Below, piece after piece: positions 23,841 to 32,716 of a stretch of 62,235 nt of DNA. Below the pieces are notes generated by a model. That model searched no databases and was not told the DNA's origin. It saw only the letters and a list, made by a program, of their open reading frames with translations. The DNA lies in assembly GCA_016297585.1 (NCBI GenBank), contig JAEDGJ010000001.1, positions 1 to 62,235 on the forward strand. The letters are read 5' to 3'. A program made the translations under genes and the position numbers. Position 1 is the first letter of the stretch; every line of letters starts with the position of its first letter. The stretch comes from Clostridiaceae bacterium. Lineage in GTDB: Bacteria > Bacillota > Clostridia > Oscillospirales > QAMX01.

Positions 23841-26418
23841 ACCAGTTTTCTCCCCTCGTCGCCTCCGCGGAAAGCCGCACGTCAAGCGACGCGGCGCGCT
23901 CCATTTCCTCGCACAGCAGCGCCGTCACGGCCTCCGCCTCCTCCTTCGGCGCTTCGACGATCAGCTCGTCGTGTACCTGCAGGATCAGCTTTGCCGCGCG
24001 GTTTTCGTCCCGGAGACGGCGCTCGACGTTCAGCATCGCGCGCTTGATGATGTCGGCGGCGGTGCCCTGGATGGGCGTGTTCAGCGCGACCCTTTCCCCG
24101 AAGGCGCGGATGTTGTGGTTCGGGCTTTTCAGCTGCGGCAGCTCGCGGCGGCGGCCGAACAGCGTGGTGACGTATCCCTTTTCCTTGGCCTCGCGCCGGA
24201 TGTTTTCCATATACGCGCGCACGCCGGGGTAGCGCTCGAAATAGCGGGCGATATAGTCCTTCGCGGCGGCGCGGGAGATGCCGAGCTGACCCGCAAGCGC
24301 GTAATCGGAGATGCCGTAGACGATGCCGAAGTTGACGGCCTTCGCCGCACTTCTCTGCGCGGGCGTGACCTCCTCGGGCGGGATGCCCGCGACGGCGGCG
24401 GCGGTCGCGCGGTGGATGTCCTCGCCGCGGGCAAACGCCGCGAGCAGCGCCTCGTCGTGCGCGATATGCGCCAGCAGCCGCAGCTCGATCTGCGAATAGT
24501 CCGCGTCGACCAGCACGCAGCCCGGAGACGCGACGAACATCCGCCGCAGCTCCGCGCCGAGGGATTTCCGCACGGGGATGTTCTGCAGATTCGGGTCGGT
24601 GGACGACAGCCGTCCCGTCGCGGTGACGAGCTGCTGGAAATTGGAGTGGATGCGTCCGTCCGAGGGGGAGATGAAGCGGGGGAGCCCGTCGGCGTAGGTG
24701 CCGCGCAGCTTCGCGAGCTGGCGGTATTCGATGACGAGCGGGATGACGGGGTGGCTGCCGCGGAGGGATTCGAGCACGTCGATGTCGGTCGTCCAGCCGG
24801 TCTTCGTCTTTTTGCCGCCGGGGAGGGCGAGCGTTTCAAACAGCAGCTCGCCGAGCTGCTTTGGCGAGTTCAGATTGATCTCGGCGCCGGTCAGCTCCCG
24901 GACGCCCGCCTCGAGCTCCCGCAGCCGCGCGCCCAGCCGCTCCGAATAGGCGGCCAGCGCGTCCCGGTCGACGAGTACGCCGCGGTGCTGCATGGCGGCG
25001 AGCACCGGCGTCAGCGGCAGCTCCAGCTCCCGGTAGAGCGGCTCCATGCCGCGCTCGCGCAGCTTTTCCGCCAGCGCGCGGCGGAAGGGGGCGACCGCGT
25101 GCAGCTGCGCCGCGAGCGCGGGCTCCTGCTGCGGCGCGCCGAAGGGCGTCAGCAGCGCTTCCCAGTCGGGCGCGGGGACGGACAGACCGAGCGTTCTTTC
25201 GGCGGCGGCGTCCAGCGCGCAGCTTTCGCCGGGGTCGCAGAGATAGGCGGCGACGGCGGTGTCGTCCGCAAAGCCGCCGCAGGGGAGCCCTTCGCGCAGC
25301 GCCGCGAGCCAGAACGGCTTTGCGTCGTGCGTCAGCTTCGGCACGGCGGGGTCGAGCAGCGCCGCGAGCCTTTCGCGGTAATCGCCGTCGGAGACGCGCA
25401 GAACGGAAACTGCGCCGTTTTGCAGCACGCCGACCGCGGACAGCTCCGCGTCCGCGAGAACGACGGTTTCCTCGGGCGCTTCCTCCTCTGTTTTCGCCGC
25501 CGGTTCGTCAAAAACGCGCTCCGTCTTTCCGGCCGCCGCCGCGCGCTCCCGCAGGCCGAGCTGGACGATGAATTTGCGCAGCTCAAGCCGCTCAAACAGC
25601 GCAAGCAGGCGCCCGTCGTCCGGCTCGCGCAGCCGCAGGCCGTCGAGCGTGAATTCGAGCGGCGCGTGCCGGTCGATCTCGGCCAGTCCCCGGCTCATAT
25701 AGGCCGATTCCCGACCCTGCACGAGCTTTTCGCGGACGCCTTTTTTGATCGCGGGATCGCCGAGGTTCTCATATACGCCGTCGAGCGTGCCGAATTGCTG
25801 GATCAGCGCCAGCGCGGTCTTTTCGCCGACGCCCGGCACGCCCGGAATGTTGTCGGACGCGTCTCCCATCAGCGCCTTGACCTCGATCATCTGGCGCGGC
25901 GAGACGCCGTAGGTCTCGCGCAGCAGCGCGGGGGTATAGACGGTCGTGACGGGATGCCCCTCCTTTGTGGAGATCAGCCGCACGGAGGTCGTCTCGCCGA
26001 CGAGCTGGAAGCTGTCGCGGTCGCCGGTCACGATGCTGCACTCCCAGCCGTCCGTCTCCTCGCAGACGCGGGACACGGTGCCCAAAAGGTCGTCCGCCTC
26101 AAAGCCCGCGAGCTCCGCGCGCGGCACGCCCATCGCGTCGAGGATCTCCTTGAGCAGATCGAACTGCGGGATCAGCTCCTCCGGGCAGGGGCGGCGTCCG
26201 GCCTTGTAGCCGGAGAACTCCATGTGGCGGAAGGTCGGCGCATGGACGTCAAAGCAGGCGCAGACGGCGTCGGGCGCGCAGTCCGAAAGCAGCTTGAAAT
26301 AGTTGGTAAGAAACCCGTAAATGGCGTTGGTGTACTCGCCGCTTCTGGTCGAGAGCGGGCGGATCGCGTAAAACGCGCGGTTTAACAGACTGTTTGCGTC
26401 AAGCGCCAGCAGCTTCAA
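23824..26418 (-). CDS. polA: DNA polymerase I
   Basis: 864 residues starting at a TTG (26418): GGAGGG lies 9 bases before it and the protein then begins 'LKLLALDANSLLNRAFYAIR', the normal PolA start. The 5'-3' exonuclease/FEN domain covers about 1-290. A 3'-5' exonuclease-like domain (about 300-470) looks degenerate, since the acidic metal-binding motifs are not evident. The polymerase domain has motif A 'LVDADYSQIELR', motif B 'RSAAKAVNFGIVYG' and motif C 'QVHDELIVE'. Heads a polA-rimI-tsaD run. Confidence 0.96.
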   Translation of the reverse strand: MKLLALDANSLLNRAFYAIRPLSTRSGEYTNAIYGFLTNYFKLLSDCAPDAVCACFDVHAPTFRHMEFSGYKAGRRPCPEELIPQFDLLKEILDAMGVPRAELAGFEADDLLGTVSRVCEETDGWECSIVTGDRDSFQLVGETTSVRLISTKEGHPVTTVYTPALLRETYGVSPRQMIEVKALMGDASDNIPGVPGVGEKTALALIQQFGTLDGVYENLGDPAIKKGVREKLVQGRESAYMSRGLAEIDRHAPLEFTLDGLRLREPDDGRLLALFERLELRKFIVQLGLRERAAAAGKTERVFDEPAAKTEEEAPEETVVLADAELSAVGVLQNGAVSVLRVSDGDYRERLAALLDPAVPKLTHDAKPFWLAALREGLPCGGFADDTAVAAYLCDPGESCALDAAAERTLGLSVPAPDWEALLTPFGAPQQEPALAAQLHAVAPFRRALAEKLRERGMEPLYRELELPLTPVLAAMQHRGVLVDRDALAAYSERLGARLRELEAGVRELTGAEINLNSPKQLGELLFETLALPGGKKTKTGWTTDIDVLESLRGSHPVIPLVIEYRQLAKLRGTYADGLPRFISPSDGRIHSNFQQLVTATGRLSSTDPNLQNIPVRKSLGAELRRMFVASPGCVLVDADYSQIELRLLAHIAHDEALLAAFARGEDIHRATAAAVAGIPPEEVTPAQRSAAKAVNFGIVYGISDYALAGQLGISRAAAKDYIARYFERYPGVRAYMENIRREAKEKGYVTTLFGRRRELPQLKSPNHNIRAFGERVALNTPIQGTAADIIKRAMLNVERRLRDENRAAKLILQVHDELIVEAPKEEAEAVTALLCEEMERAASLDVRLSAEATRGENWYDAKG

Positions 26419-26486
26419 GGCAAAGATCCCTCCGTTTTTTCCCGGACGGCACGGCAGCCCGGAGCGTCCGTATTCTGACAGCCTCC

Positions 26487-26515
26487 AGTATAACACATTA
26501 TGCGCAAAAAAGCAA
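26487..26515 (-). promoter_or_regulatory. polA promoter
   Basis: Minus-strand TTGCTT (26515-26510), 17-bp spacer, TATACT (26492-26487). Confidence 0.75.
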
Positions 26516-26627
26516 TGTATGGCGGCGCGGTTTTGAAGGCGGTATGGGAAACCGCGCCGGCGTTTGCGCACTTCGAAAGCAATGTTTTTAGTTTTTATTT
26601 CGTAAATTGTAAATATTCCGGCGGCTC

Positions 26628-26656
26628 TTGACAATCCGCGAACGGCGTGCTAGACT
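26628..26656 (+). promoter_or_regulatory. Promoter of the amidohydrolase gene
   Basis: Perfect TTGACA (26628-26633), 17-bp spacer, TAGACT (26651-26656). Confidence 0.75.
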
Positions 26657-26722
26657 GGTCTTGACTCTGCGGTATGCACTGTCGAAAAAGTCAATTTCCT
26701 GACATATGAGGAGGAACCTTCG

Positions 26723-27592
26723 ATGATTATCGACGCACATAACCATGCGGACTGGCATAAGCACAACCTGGACAAATTCATCGAAAACATGGATACCTAC
26801 CACATCGACAAAACCTGGCTTCTGACCTGGGAATCCCCGTATGACGAGTATTCCCCCGAATATAATCACGTGGTCAACGTCGACGCTAAGAGAGAAGTCG
26901 GCCCCGTGTCGTTTGCCCGGACGCTTTCCTATGTGGAGCGCCGCCCGGACCGCTTCATCCTCGGCTTCGCGCCCGATCCGCGCCGTCCCGAGGCGATCGA
27001 CCGCCTGCATACCGCCATCGACCTGTACGGCGTGAAGGTCTGCGGCGAGGTCAAGCTGCGCATGATGTACGACAACCCCGACGCGATCCGCCTCTGGCGC
27101 TTTGCCGGTGAGCACGGCCTGCCGGTCACCTTCCACTTCGACTATGAGTTCAACACCGGCCGCAAGTATCCGCGTCCGAACTACTGGTACGGCGGCGGCA
27201 TCGACTGCCTCGAGCGCGTGCTCAAGCTCTGCCCCGAGACGAATTTCCTCGGACACGCGCCGGGCTTCTGGTCGCACATCTCCGGCGACGACAAGTTCGA
27301 CAAGGAAGGCTATCCGAAGGGTCCGGTGCTGCCGGGCGGACGGATCCCGGAGCTGCTCGAAAAGTATCCGAACCTGTACTGCGACCTGTCGGCCGGTTCG
27401 GGCTGCAACGCGCTGTCGCGTGATCCGGAATTCGGAAAGAAGTTCCTCATCACCTGGCAGGACCGCTGCGTCTACGCGCGCGATTACTTTGACAACATCC
27501 ACCAGGAGTTCATCAACAGCCTGAATCTCGATCAGGAGGTTTGCGACAAGATCTACTATAAGAACGCGCTGAAGCTCACGCACGACCTGTAA
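26723..27592 (+). CDS. Amidohydrolase-2 family protein (TIM-barrel metal hydrolase)
   Basis: 289 residues. 'MIIDAHNHADWH' gives the first metal-binding His-x-His (as His-Asn-His), 'LPVTFHFDYEF' a central His, 'NFLGHAPGFW' the next, and 'LYCDLSAGSGCNAL' the later part of the barrel; the usual final Asp may be in 'ITWQDRCVYARD'. The family includes decarboxylases and lactonases acting on small carboxylates or amides. ATGAGGAGG precedes the ATG. A terminator follows, then an AraC regulator gene. A second member of the same superfamily is at 48896. Substrate unknown. Confidence 0.87.
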   Translation: MIIDAHNHADWHKHNLDKFIENMDTYHIDKTWLLTWESPYDEYSPEYNHVVNVDAKREVGPVSFARTLSYVERRPDRFILGFAPDPRRPEAIDRLHTAIDLYGVKVCGEVKLRMMYDNPDAIRLWRFAGEHGLPVTFHFDYEFNTGRKYPRPNYWYGGGIDCLERVLKLCPETNFLGHAPGFWSHISGDDKFDKEGYPKGPVLPGGRIPELLEKYPNLYCDLSAGSGCNALSRDPEFGKKFLITWQDRCVYARDYFDNIHQEFINSLNLDQEVCDKIYYKNALKLTHDL

Positions 27593-27605
27593 TCCGTACA
27601 TCCTT

Positions 27606-27649
27606 CCCGGGGAAAGGGGAGCGCTTTTTCCCGCTTTCCCCGGGTTTTT
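27606..27649 (+). terminator. Intrinsic terminator of the amidohydrolase gene
   Basis: 11-bp stem (27606-27616 with 27634-27644) followed by five T; ends only 18 bp before the next start. Confidence 0.88.
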
Positions 27650-27667
27650 CAACCTGGGAGGTGGCCC

Positions 27668-28618
27668 ATGCCCTGTATCTTTACCGACCGGCCGGAATAC
27701 GGCAATACGACGCTGCTGGATTTCTCGACCAACGGCAACAACACCGCGCTGCCCTTCTTCTACAAGGTTTCCACGACCTGCCAGCTCATTCCCCACCGCC
27801 ACAGCTATATCCAGATGGTCTACATCAAAAAGGGTCAGCTTACCCATGCCTGCGGCTCGCACATCAACGACCTGCGCTGCGGCGATCTGATCCTGATCCC
27901 GCCCTATCTGCCGCATTATTTCATCCCCATCGCGGAGCGTTCGTTTGAGCTCATCGAGTTCGAATTCGTTTCCGAGTTCATCGACGCCTCTCTCGCCGGC
28001 GGCGCGGCATACGACGGCTGCGACGCGCTGGAGTGGCTCTCGGATTATACGGACGGGCATACGTTCCCGCTCGTTTCCCTGACGGGGGAGATGCGGTTTG
28101 ACGTGGAAAACGGCTTTGCGCGCATCGAACGGGAATACAAGGAGCAGCCGGAGGGCTTTATGAGCGCGATCCGGGGCGTGACGCTGCTGCTTTTGGCCTA
28201 CCAGCGCCGGATGCTGCATATGCGGGACGAGAACGACGGTACGGCGCTGCTCTATGAGCGCCACCGCGAGGTGCTGCTGCGTTCGCTGGACTTCATCCGC
28301 GACAACTATACGCGCGACATCACGGTGCAGGATGCGGCGGCGGTCGCCATCATGAGCCCGTCGTACTACCGGCACTATTTCAAGCTGCTGACGAAGAAGA
28401 CCTTCACCGAATACTTAAACGGCCTACGCGTGGCGCATGCGATCACGCTAATCCGCGAAAATCCGCGCATGAAGATCGTCGATATCTGCTATGCGGCCGG
28501 ATTTTCGAATATCAGCCACTTCAACCGCACCTTCCTGAAGGTGACGGGCGTGACGCCCAAGGCTTTCCGCATCTCCGCCGCGCAGAGCGATGTGACCGAT
28601 CTGCAAAACAGCATTTGA
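27668..28618 (+). CDS. AraC-family transcriptional regulator
   Basis: 316 residues. An N-terminal cupin sensor domain (about 30-110: 'HRHSYIQMVYIKKGQ', 'CGDLILIPPYLPHYF') is linked to two C-terminal helix-turn-helix units ('DITVQDAAAVAIMSPSYYRH' and 'KIVDICYAAGFSNISHFNRT'), the second being the family signature. Such proteins usually respond to a sugar or related ligand. Target genes may be the flanking amidohydrolase and GH3 genes, but this is inference. TGGGAGGTGG is its ribosome-binding site. Confidence 0.94.
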   Translation: MPCIFTDRPEYGNTTLLDFSTNGNNTALPFFYKVSTTCQLIPHRHSYIQMVYIKKGQLTHACGSHINDLRCGDLILIPPYLPHYFIPIAERSFELIEFEFVSEFIDASLAGGAAYDGCDALEWLSDYTDGHTFPLVSLTGEMRFDVENGFARIEREYKEQPEGFMSAIRGVTLLLLAYQRRMLHMRDENDGTALLYERHREVLLRSLDFIRDNYTRDITVQDAAAVAIMSPSYYRHYFKLLTKKTFTEYLNGLRVAHAITLIRENPRMKIVDICYAAGFSNISHFNRTFLKVTGVTPKAFRISAAQSDVTDLQNSI

Positions 28619-28671
28619 CGCAGCGCCCGGCTCATAAAAGCGCCGCACCGAAGGTATATTATAAGAGGAAT

Positions 28672-30486
28672 ATGAAAAAACGTTTTTTTGTATGGATGCT
28701 GGCGCTGCTGCTCGTGTTCGGCACGGGCTGCTCGGAGGTACCCGTGAATCAGATCCCGCTCGCGGTCGTCGGCACGACCGCCGCGACGACGGAGGCGCCG
28801 CTGCACACCACCGCCGTCTCCACCACCGCGTCCTCCGCGGAACAGACGCAGGCGTCCTCGTCCCAGACGACGGCGGCGACGGCTCCGCAGACCTCGATCT
28901 CCGCCGCGACGACGCATACCACCACCCCCGCGCAGACGGTGCGGTACGAGGATGTGGAGGCGCGCTTTTCCGTGATGACGACCGAGGAAAAGGTCGGACA
29001 GCTCTTTTTCGTGTCGGTCGAAGGCCGCAGCGCGCTGACGGAGTCGGATCTGGAGCTGCTTGCGGACTGCAGCATCGGAAACATCATCCTGTTCGGCGCC
29101 AATATTGACAATATTTCGCAGCTTGCGGCGCTGAACACCGAGATTCTGGACGTCATTTCGGCAAACACCGGCATCTGCCCCTTCATCGGCGCCGATCAGG
29201 AGGGCGGCCGGGTCATGCGCATTCTCGACGCCTGCACGGCGCCGCCTGCGATGGCGGTGGGCGCGGCGGGAGACCCCGCGCTCGCGCGCAGTCTCGGCGA
29301 GCTGATGGGCGCGCAGCTCCGCACGCTCGGCATCAACGTCAATTTCGCCCCCTGCGCCGACGTCAACTCCAATCCCGACAACCCGGTGATCGGCGACCGC
29401 AGCTACAGCGCGGATGCCGGTACGGCGGCGGAGTTTGTTTCGGCGGTGGCCGAGGGGCTGCAGTCCGCGGGCGTGCTCGCCTGCCTCAAGCATTTCCCCG
29501 GCCACGGCGATACCGCGGAGGACAGCCATACGTCGCTGCCGGAGGTGGACTATGACCTCGAGCGGCTGGACGAGGTGGAGCTCCGCCCCTTCCGCGCCGG
29601 TATCGATGCGGGCGCCGCCATGACGATGGTGGGACATATCCTGTATCCGGCGCTGGGCGCGTCCGACGTGCCGGCATCGCTTTCTCCCGAAGTGATCGAG
29701 GGCTTTCTGCGCGAGGAGCTGGCGTTTGACGGACTGGTGATCACGGACAGCCTGTCGATGGGCGCGATCACCGCGTCGTACGGAGAAGGCGAGGCCTGCG
29801 TTCTGGCGGTGAACGCCGGCGCAGACCTGCTCTGCATCAACGACACCGCCCCCGCGCTGCGGGAGGCGTACGCGGTCGTGCTGCAGGCGGTAAACGACGG
29901 ACGGATTTCCGCGGAGCGGCTCGATGAGGCCGTGCTGCGCATCCTGAACGCCAAGTACGAATACGGCATCCTGGAAGGCACGCGGCCCTCGGATCAGCTT
30001 CCGGATACCGAACGGTATCAGGCGGTGATGGCCGAGATCGCCCGAAAGAGCCTGACGCTGCTCGAAGGCGAGCTGCCCGTCATTTCGGACGCCGCGTCCG
30101 TGCTCGTGCTCTGCACGGAGCCCTCCCGCGCCGCGCTGGCGCAGGAGACGCAGAATCCCGGCGCTTTCCTGACGAGGGAGTACGGCTGCAACGCCATGGT
30201 GATCGACCGGGAGCCGGCGGACGCGCAGACGGAATCCGCGCTCGCCGCGGCGGCGCTGTATGAGGACGTGATCCTCGCCGTGTCGGGCTCCGGCTGCGCG
30301 GCGCTGGCAGAGCGGCTTGCCGAAACGGGCGTCCGCGTGACCGTTGCGGTCATGGACAGCCCGTACGCCGCCGAAAGCTATCGGGAAACCGGCGCCGCGG
30401 CCGTGATCTGCGCCTATGAGAACACGGATTACAGCATCCGCGCGGCGGCGGAGCTGCTGATGGACGGCGGCGCGGTTTCGGAATGA
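28672..30486 (+). CDS. Lipoprotein glycoside hydrolase family 3 (NagZ-like)
   Basis: 604 residues from the ATG at 28672 (AAGAGGAAT upstream). Signal peptide with lipobox 'GTGC' around Cys19, then a low-complexity Thr/Ala/Ser linker (about 30-95), then the GH3 catalytic domain: 'IGADQEGGRVMR', 'CLKHFPGHGDTAEDSHTSLPEVD' region with the NagZ-type Lys-His and Asp-x-His pair, and the nucleophile in 'LVITDSLSMGAI'. A second alpha/beta domain fills about 440-600. Likely a surface beta-N-acetylhexosaminidase acting on peptidoglycan fragments or glycans. Confidence 0.92.
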   Translation: MKKRFFVWMLALLLVFGTGCSEVPVNQIPLAVVGTTAATTEAPLHTTAVSTTASSAEQTQASSSQTTAATAPQTSISAATTHTTTPAQTVRYEDVEARFSVMTTEEKVGQLFFVSVEGRSALTESDLELLADCSIGNIILFGANIDNISQLAALNTEILDVISANTGICPFIGADQEGGRVMRILDACTAPPAMAVGAAGDPALARSLGELMGAQLRTLGINVNFAPCADVNSNPDNPVIGDRSYSADAGTAAEFVSAVAEGLQSAGVLACLKHFPGHGDTAEDSHTSLPEVDYDLERLDEVELRPFRAGIDAGAAMTMVGHILYPALGASDVPASLSPEVIEGFLREELAFDGLVITDSLSMGAITASYGEGEACVLAVNAGADLLCINDTAPALREAYAVVLQAVNDGRISAERLDEAVLRILNAKYEYGILEGTRPSDQLPDTERYQAVMAEIARKSLTLLEGELPVISDAASVLVLCTEPSRAALAQETQNPGAFLTREYGCNAMVIDREPADAQTESALAAAALYEDVILAVSGSGCAALAERLAETGVRVTVAVMDSPYAAESYRETGAAAVICAYENTDYSIRAAAELLMDGGAVSE

Positions 30487-30549
30487 TTTTTTTGGGCAGG
30501 GCTCCAATTTTATACGGGGCAGCCCGGCGCGATTTTGTCCTTTTTACTC

Positions 30550-30578
30550 TTGTTTAATATGTACTTTATTTGTATAAT
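30550..30578 (+). promoter_or_regulatory. Promoter of the flavodiiron protein gene
   Basis: TTGTTT (30550-30555), 17-bp spacer, perfect TATAAT (30573-30578). Confidence 0.75.
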
Positions 30579-30608
30579 AAGCTCATTCAGAAGAAGGAGG
30601 CGGCGTGA

Positions 30609-32450
30609 ATGCAATCTGTCAGAAAATTAACGGACGATCTTTTCTATATCGGCGGGAGCGACAGAAGAATCGCGCTCTTTGAAAACGTATTTCCGGTTCC
30701 GAGAGGCGTGTCCTATAACGCCTATCTGCTGCGTGACGAAAAAACCGCGCTGTTTGATACCGTGGACTGGTCGGTCGCGGAGCTGTTTTTTGAAAATCTG
30801 GAGTATGCGCTGGACGGCAGGGCGCTCGACTATGTCGTCGTTTCGCATATGGAGCCCGACCACAGCGGCACGCTGTTTGAGACGCTGCGCCGTCACCCCG
30901 AGGCGACGGTCGTCTGCAACGCCAAGACCCGCGCGATGATCGCGCAGTTCGCGTCCGGAAAGGCGCCGGAGAACATGATGATCGTCGCGGAGGGCGACAC
31001 GCTGACGACGGGCGCGCACACGTTCGCGTTCGTGATGGCGCCGATGGTGCACTGGCCCGAGGCGATGGTGGTGTTTGACACGACGACGGGCACGCTGTTC
31101 TCGGCGGACGCGTTCGGTACGTTCGGCGCGTTAAACGGCAACCTCTACGCGGACGAGGTGGACTTCGAGCGCGATTGGCTGCCGGATGCGCGGCGCTACT
31201 ATACGAATATCGTCGGCAAGTACGGCACGCAGGTGCAGGCGCTGCTGCGCAAGGCGGCGGGGCTGGAGATCAAGATGATCTGTCCGCTGCACGGCCCGAT
31301 CTGGCGCGCGAACCTGAACTGGTTTATCGACAAGTACCAGAAGTGGAGCCGGTATGAGCCGGAGGAAAACGCCGTCGTCATCGCCTACGCGTCGGTGTAC
31401 GGCCACACCGAGAACGCGGCGTCGATCCTCGCCGGAAAGCTCGCGGACGCGGGCGTGCGCAATGTCGCGATGTACGACGTGTCGGCGACGCATCCGTCGG
31501 TGATCGTCGCGGAGGCGTTCCGCGCGAGCCATCTGGTCTTCGCGTCGACGACCTACAACGCGGGCATCTTCTGCAACATGGAAACCGTGCTGCACGATCT
31601 CTGCGCGCACAATCTGCAGAAGCGCACGGTCGCGATCATCGAAAACGGCACCTGGGCGCCGACCGCGGGCGGTCTGATCAAGGGCTTCTGCGGGATGATG
31701 CGCGATATGACCGTGCTCGAGCCGTCCGTGACGATCCGCTCCGCGCTGGCGGACGGGCAGGACGCGGAGCTCTCGGCGATGGCGGACGCGATCCTCGCGT
31801 CGATGCCGCGGCCCAAGATCGTCCACGAGGCGAAGATCGAGCCCAATGCCTTCTTCAAGCTGACCTACGGTCTGTTCGTCCTGACGGCGCGCGCCGACGG
31901 GAAGGACAACGGCTGCATCATCAACACCGCGATGCAGGTGGCGGATTCCCCCAAGAGGATCCAGATCGCCGTCAACAAGGCCAACTTCACGCACGACATG
32001 ATCATGAAGACCGGCGAGTTCAACATCTCGATCCTTTCGACGTCGGCGCCGTTCTCGCTCTTCCAGCGCTTCGGCTTCCATTCCGGGCGCGATACGGATA
32101 AGTTCGCCGGCGATACGTCGGACACGCGTGCGGACAACGGCATCCGCTATATCACGGAGCATACGAATGCCTATATGTCGGGACACGTCGTGCACACCGA
32201 GGATCTCGGCACGCACACCGTCTTTACGGCGGAGGTGACGCAGGCCGTCGTCCTGTCCGCGGAGCCGTCCGTGACCTATCAGTACTACTTCGACCGCATC
32301 AAGCCGAAGCCCCAGCCCCCGGAGGAGGGAAAGCCCAAGGGCTATGTCTGCTCGATCTGCGGCTGGGTGTACGAAGGCGACGAGCTGCCGCCGGATCTCG
32401 TCTGCCCGCTGTGCAAGCACGGTGCGGAAGCGTTCACGAAAATAGAGTAA
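30609..32450 (+). CDS. Flavodiiron protein fused to flavin reductase and short-spaced rubredoxin
   Basis: 613 residues in four parts. (1) Metallo-beta-lactamase-like diiron domain, about 1-250, with ligands His80, Glu82, Asp84, His148, Asp167 and His228 all in place (His85 follows). (2) Flavodoxin domain, about 255-395 ('YASVYGHTENAA'). (3) Flavin-reductase domain, about 405-550. (4) C-terminal rubredoxin whose two CxxC pairs ('CSIC' and 'CPLC') are only 14 residues apart, i.e. short-spaced. Known: flavodiiron proteins reduce O2 to water or NO to N2O. The fusion joins what are FprA and high-molecular-weight rubredoxin in acetogens. A separate rubredoxin gene follows by 36 bp. AAGGAGG precedes the ATG. 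Confidence 0.95.
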   Translation: MQSVRKLTDDLFYIGGSDRRIALFENVFPVPRGVSYNAYLLRDEKTALFDTVDWSVAELFFENLEYALDGRALDYVVVSHMEPDHSGTLFETLRRHPEATVVCNAKTRAMIAQFASGKAPENMMIVAEGDTLTTGAHTFAFVMAPMVHWPEAMVVFDTTTGTLFSADAFGTFGALNGNLYADEVDFERDWLPDARRYYTNIVGKYGTQVQALLRKAAGLEIKMICPLHGPIWRANLNWFIDKYQKWSRYEPEENAVVIAYASVYGHTENAASILAGKLADAGVRNVAMYDVSATHPSVIVAEAFRASHLVFASTTYNAGIFCNMETVLHDLCAHNLQKRTVAIIENGTWAPTAGGLIKGFCGMMRDMTVLEPSVTIRSALADGQDAELSAMADAILASMPRPKIVHEAKIEPNAFFKLTYGLFVLTARADGKDNGCIINTAMQVADSPKRIQIAVNKANFTHDMIMKTGEFNISILSTSAPFSLFQRFGFHSGRDTDKFAGDTSDTRADNGIRYITEHTNAYMSGHVVHTEDLGTHTVFTAEVTQAVVLSAEPSVTYQYYFDRIKPKPQPPEEGKPKGYVCSICGWVYEGDELPPDLVCPLCKHGAEAFTKIE

Positions 32451-32486
32451 GTTTTCTATTTTATCATATTTCAGGAGGATACGGTT

Positions 32487-32645
32487 ATGAAAAAGTATGT
32501 CTGCGATCTTTGCGGATGGGAATACGACGAGGCTGCGGGCGATCCCGAAAACGGCATCGCGCCCGGCACGAAGTGGGAAGACCTGCCCGAGGATTTTGCC
32601 TGCCCGCTGTGCGGCGCCGGTAAGGACAGCTTCTCCGAGGCATAA
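32487..32645 (+). CDS. Rubredoxin
   Basis: 52 residues, too short for most ORF callers but clear. 'YVCDLCGWEYDEAAGDP' and 'DLPEDFACPLCG' give the two CxxC iron ligand pairs at normal spacing, with the 'NGIAPGTKWEDLP' loop between them that the fused rubredoxin domain upstream lacks. Electron carrier, most likely to the flavodiiron protein or a peroxide/superoxide-reducing enzyme. TCAGGAGG precedes the ATG. A strong terminator closes the two-gene operon. Confidence 0.96.
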   Translation: MKKYVCDLCGWEYDEAAGDPENGIAPGTKWEDLPEDFACPLCGAGKDSFSEA

Positions 32646-32662
32646 GAAAACCTGAAAAAAAG

Positions 32663-32707
32663 CAGCCCGCGGACGTTTTTTGTGACCGTCCGCGGGCTGT
32701 TTTTTTG
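32663..32707 (+). terminator. Bidirectional intrinsic terminator
   Basis: 12-bp stem (32663-32674 with 32688-32699) with T7 downstream and A7 upstream, serving the rubredoxin gene and the convergent YihY-like gene. Confidence 0.92.
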
Positions 32708-32716
32708 TATCCGGTG

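Larger units (their letters stand above)
26419..26722. other. Divergent promoter region between polA and the amidohydrolase gene
   Basis: About 300 bp without a gene. It holds the polA promoter (26487-26515, minus) and the amidohydrolase promoter (26628-26656, plus); the stretch 26581-26620 is AT-rich. Confidence 0.7.
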
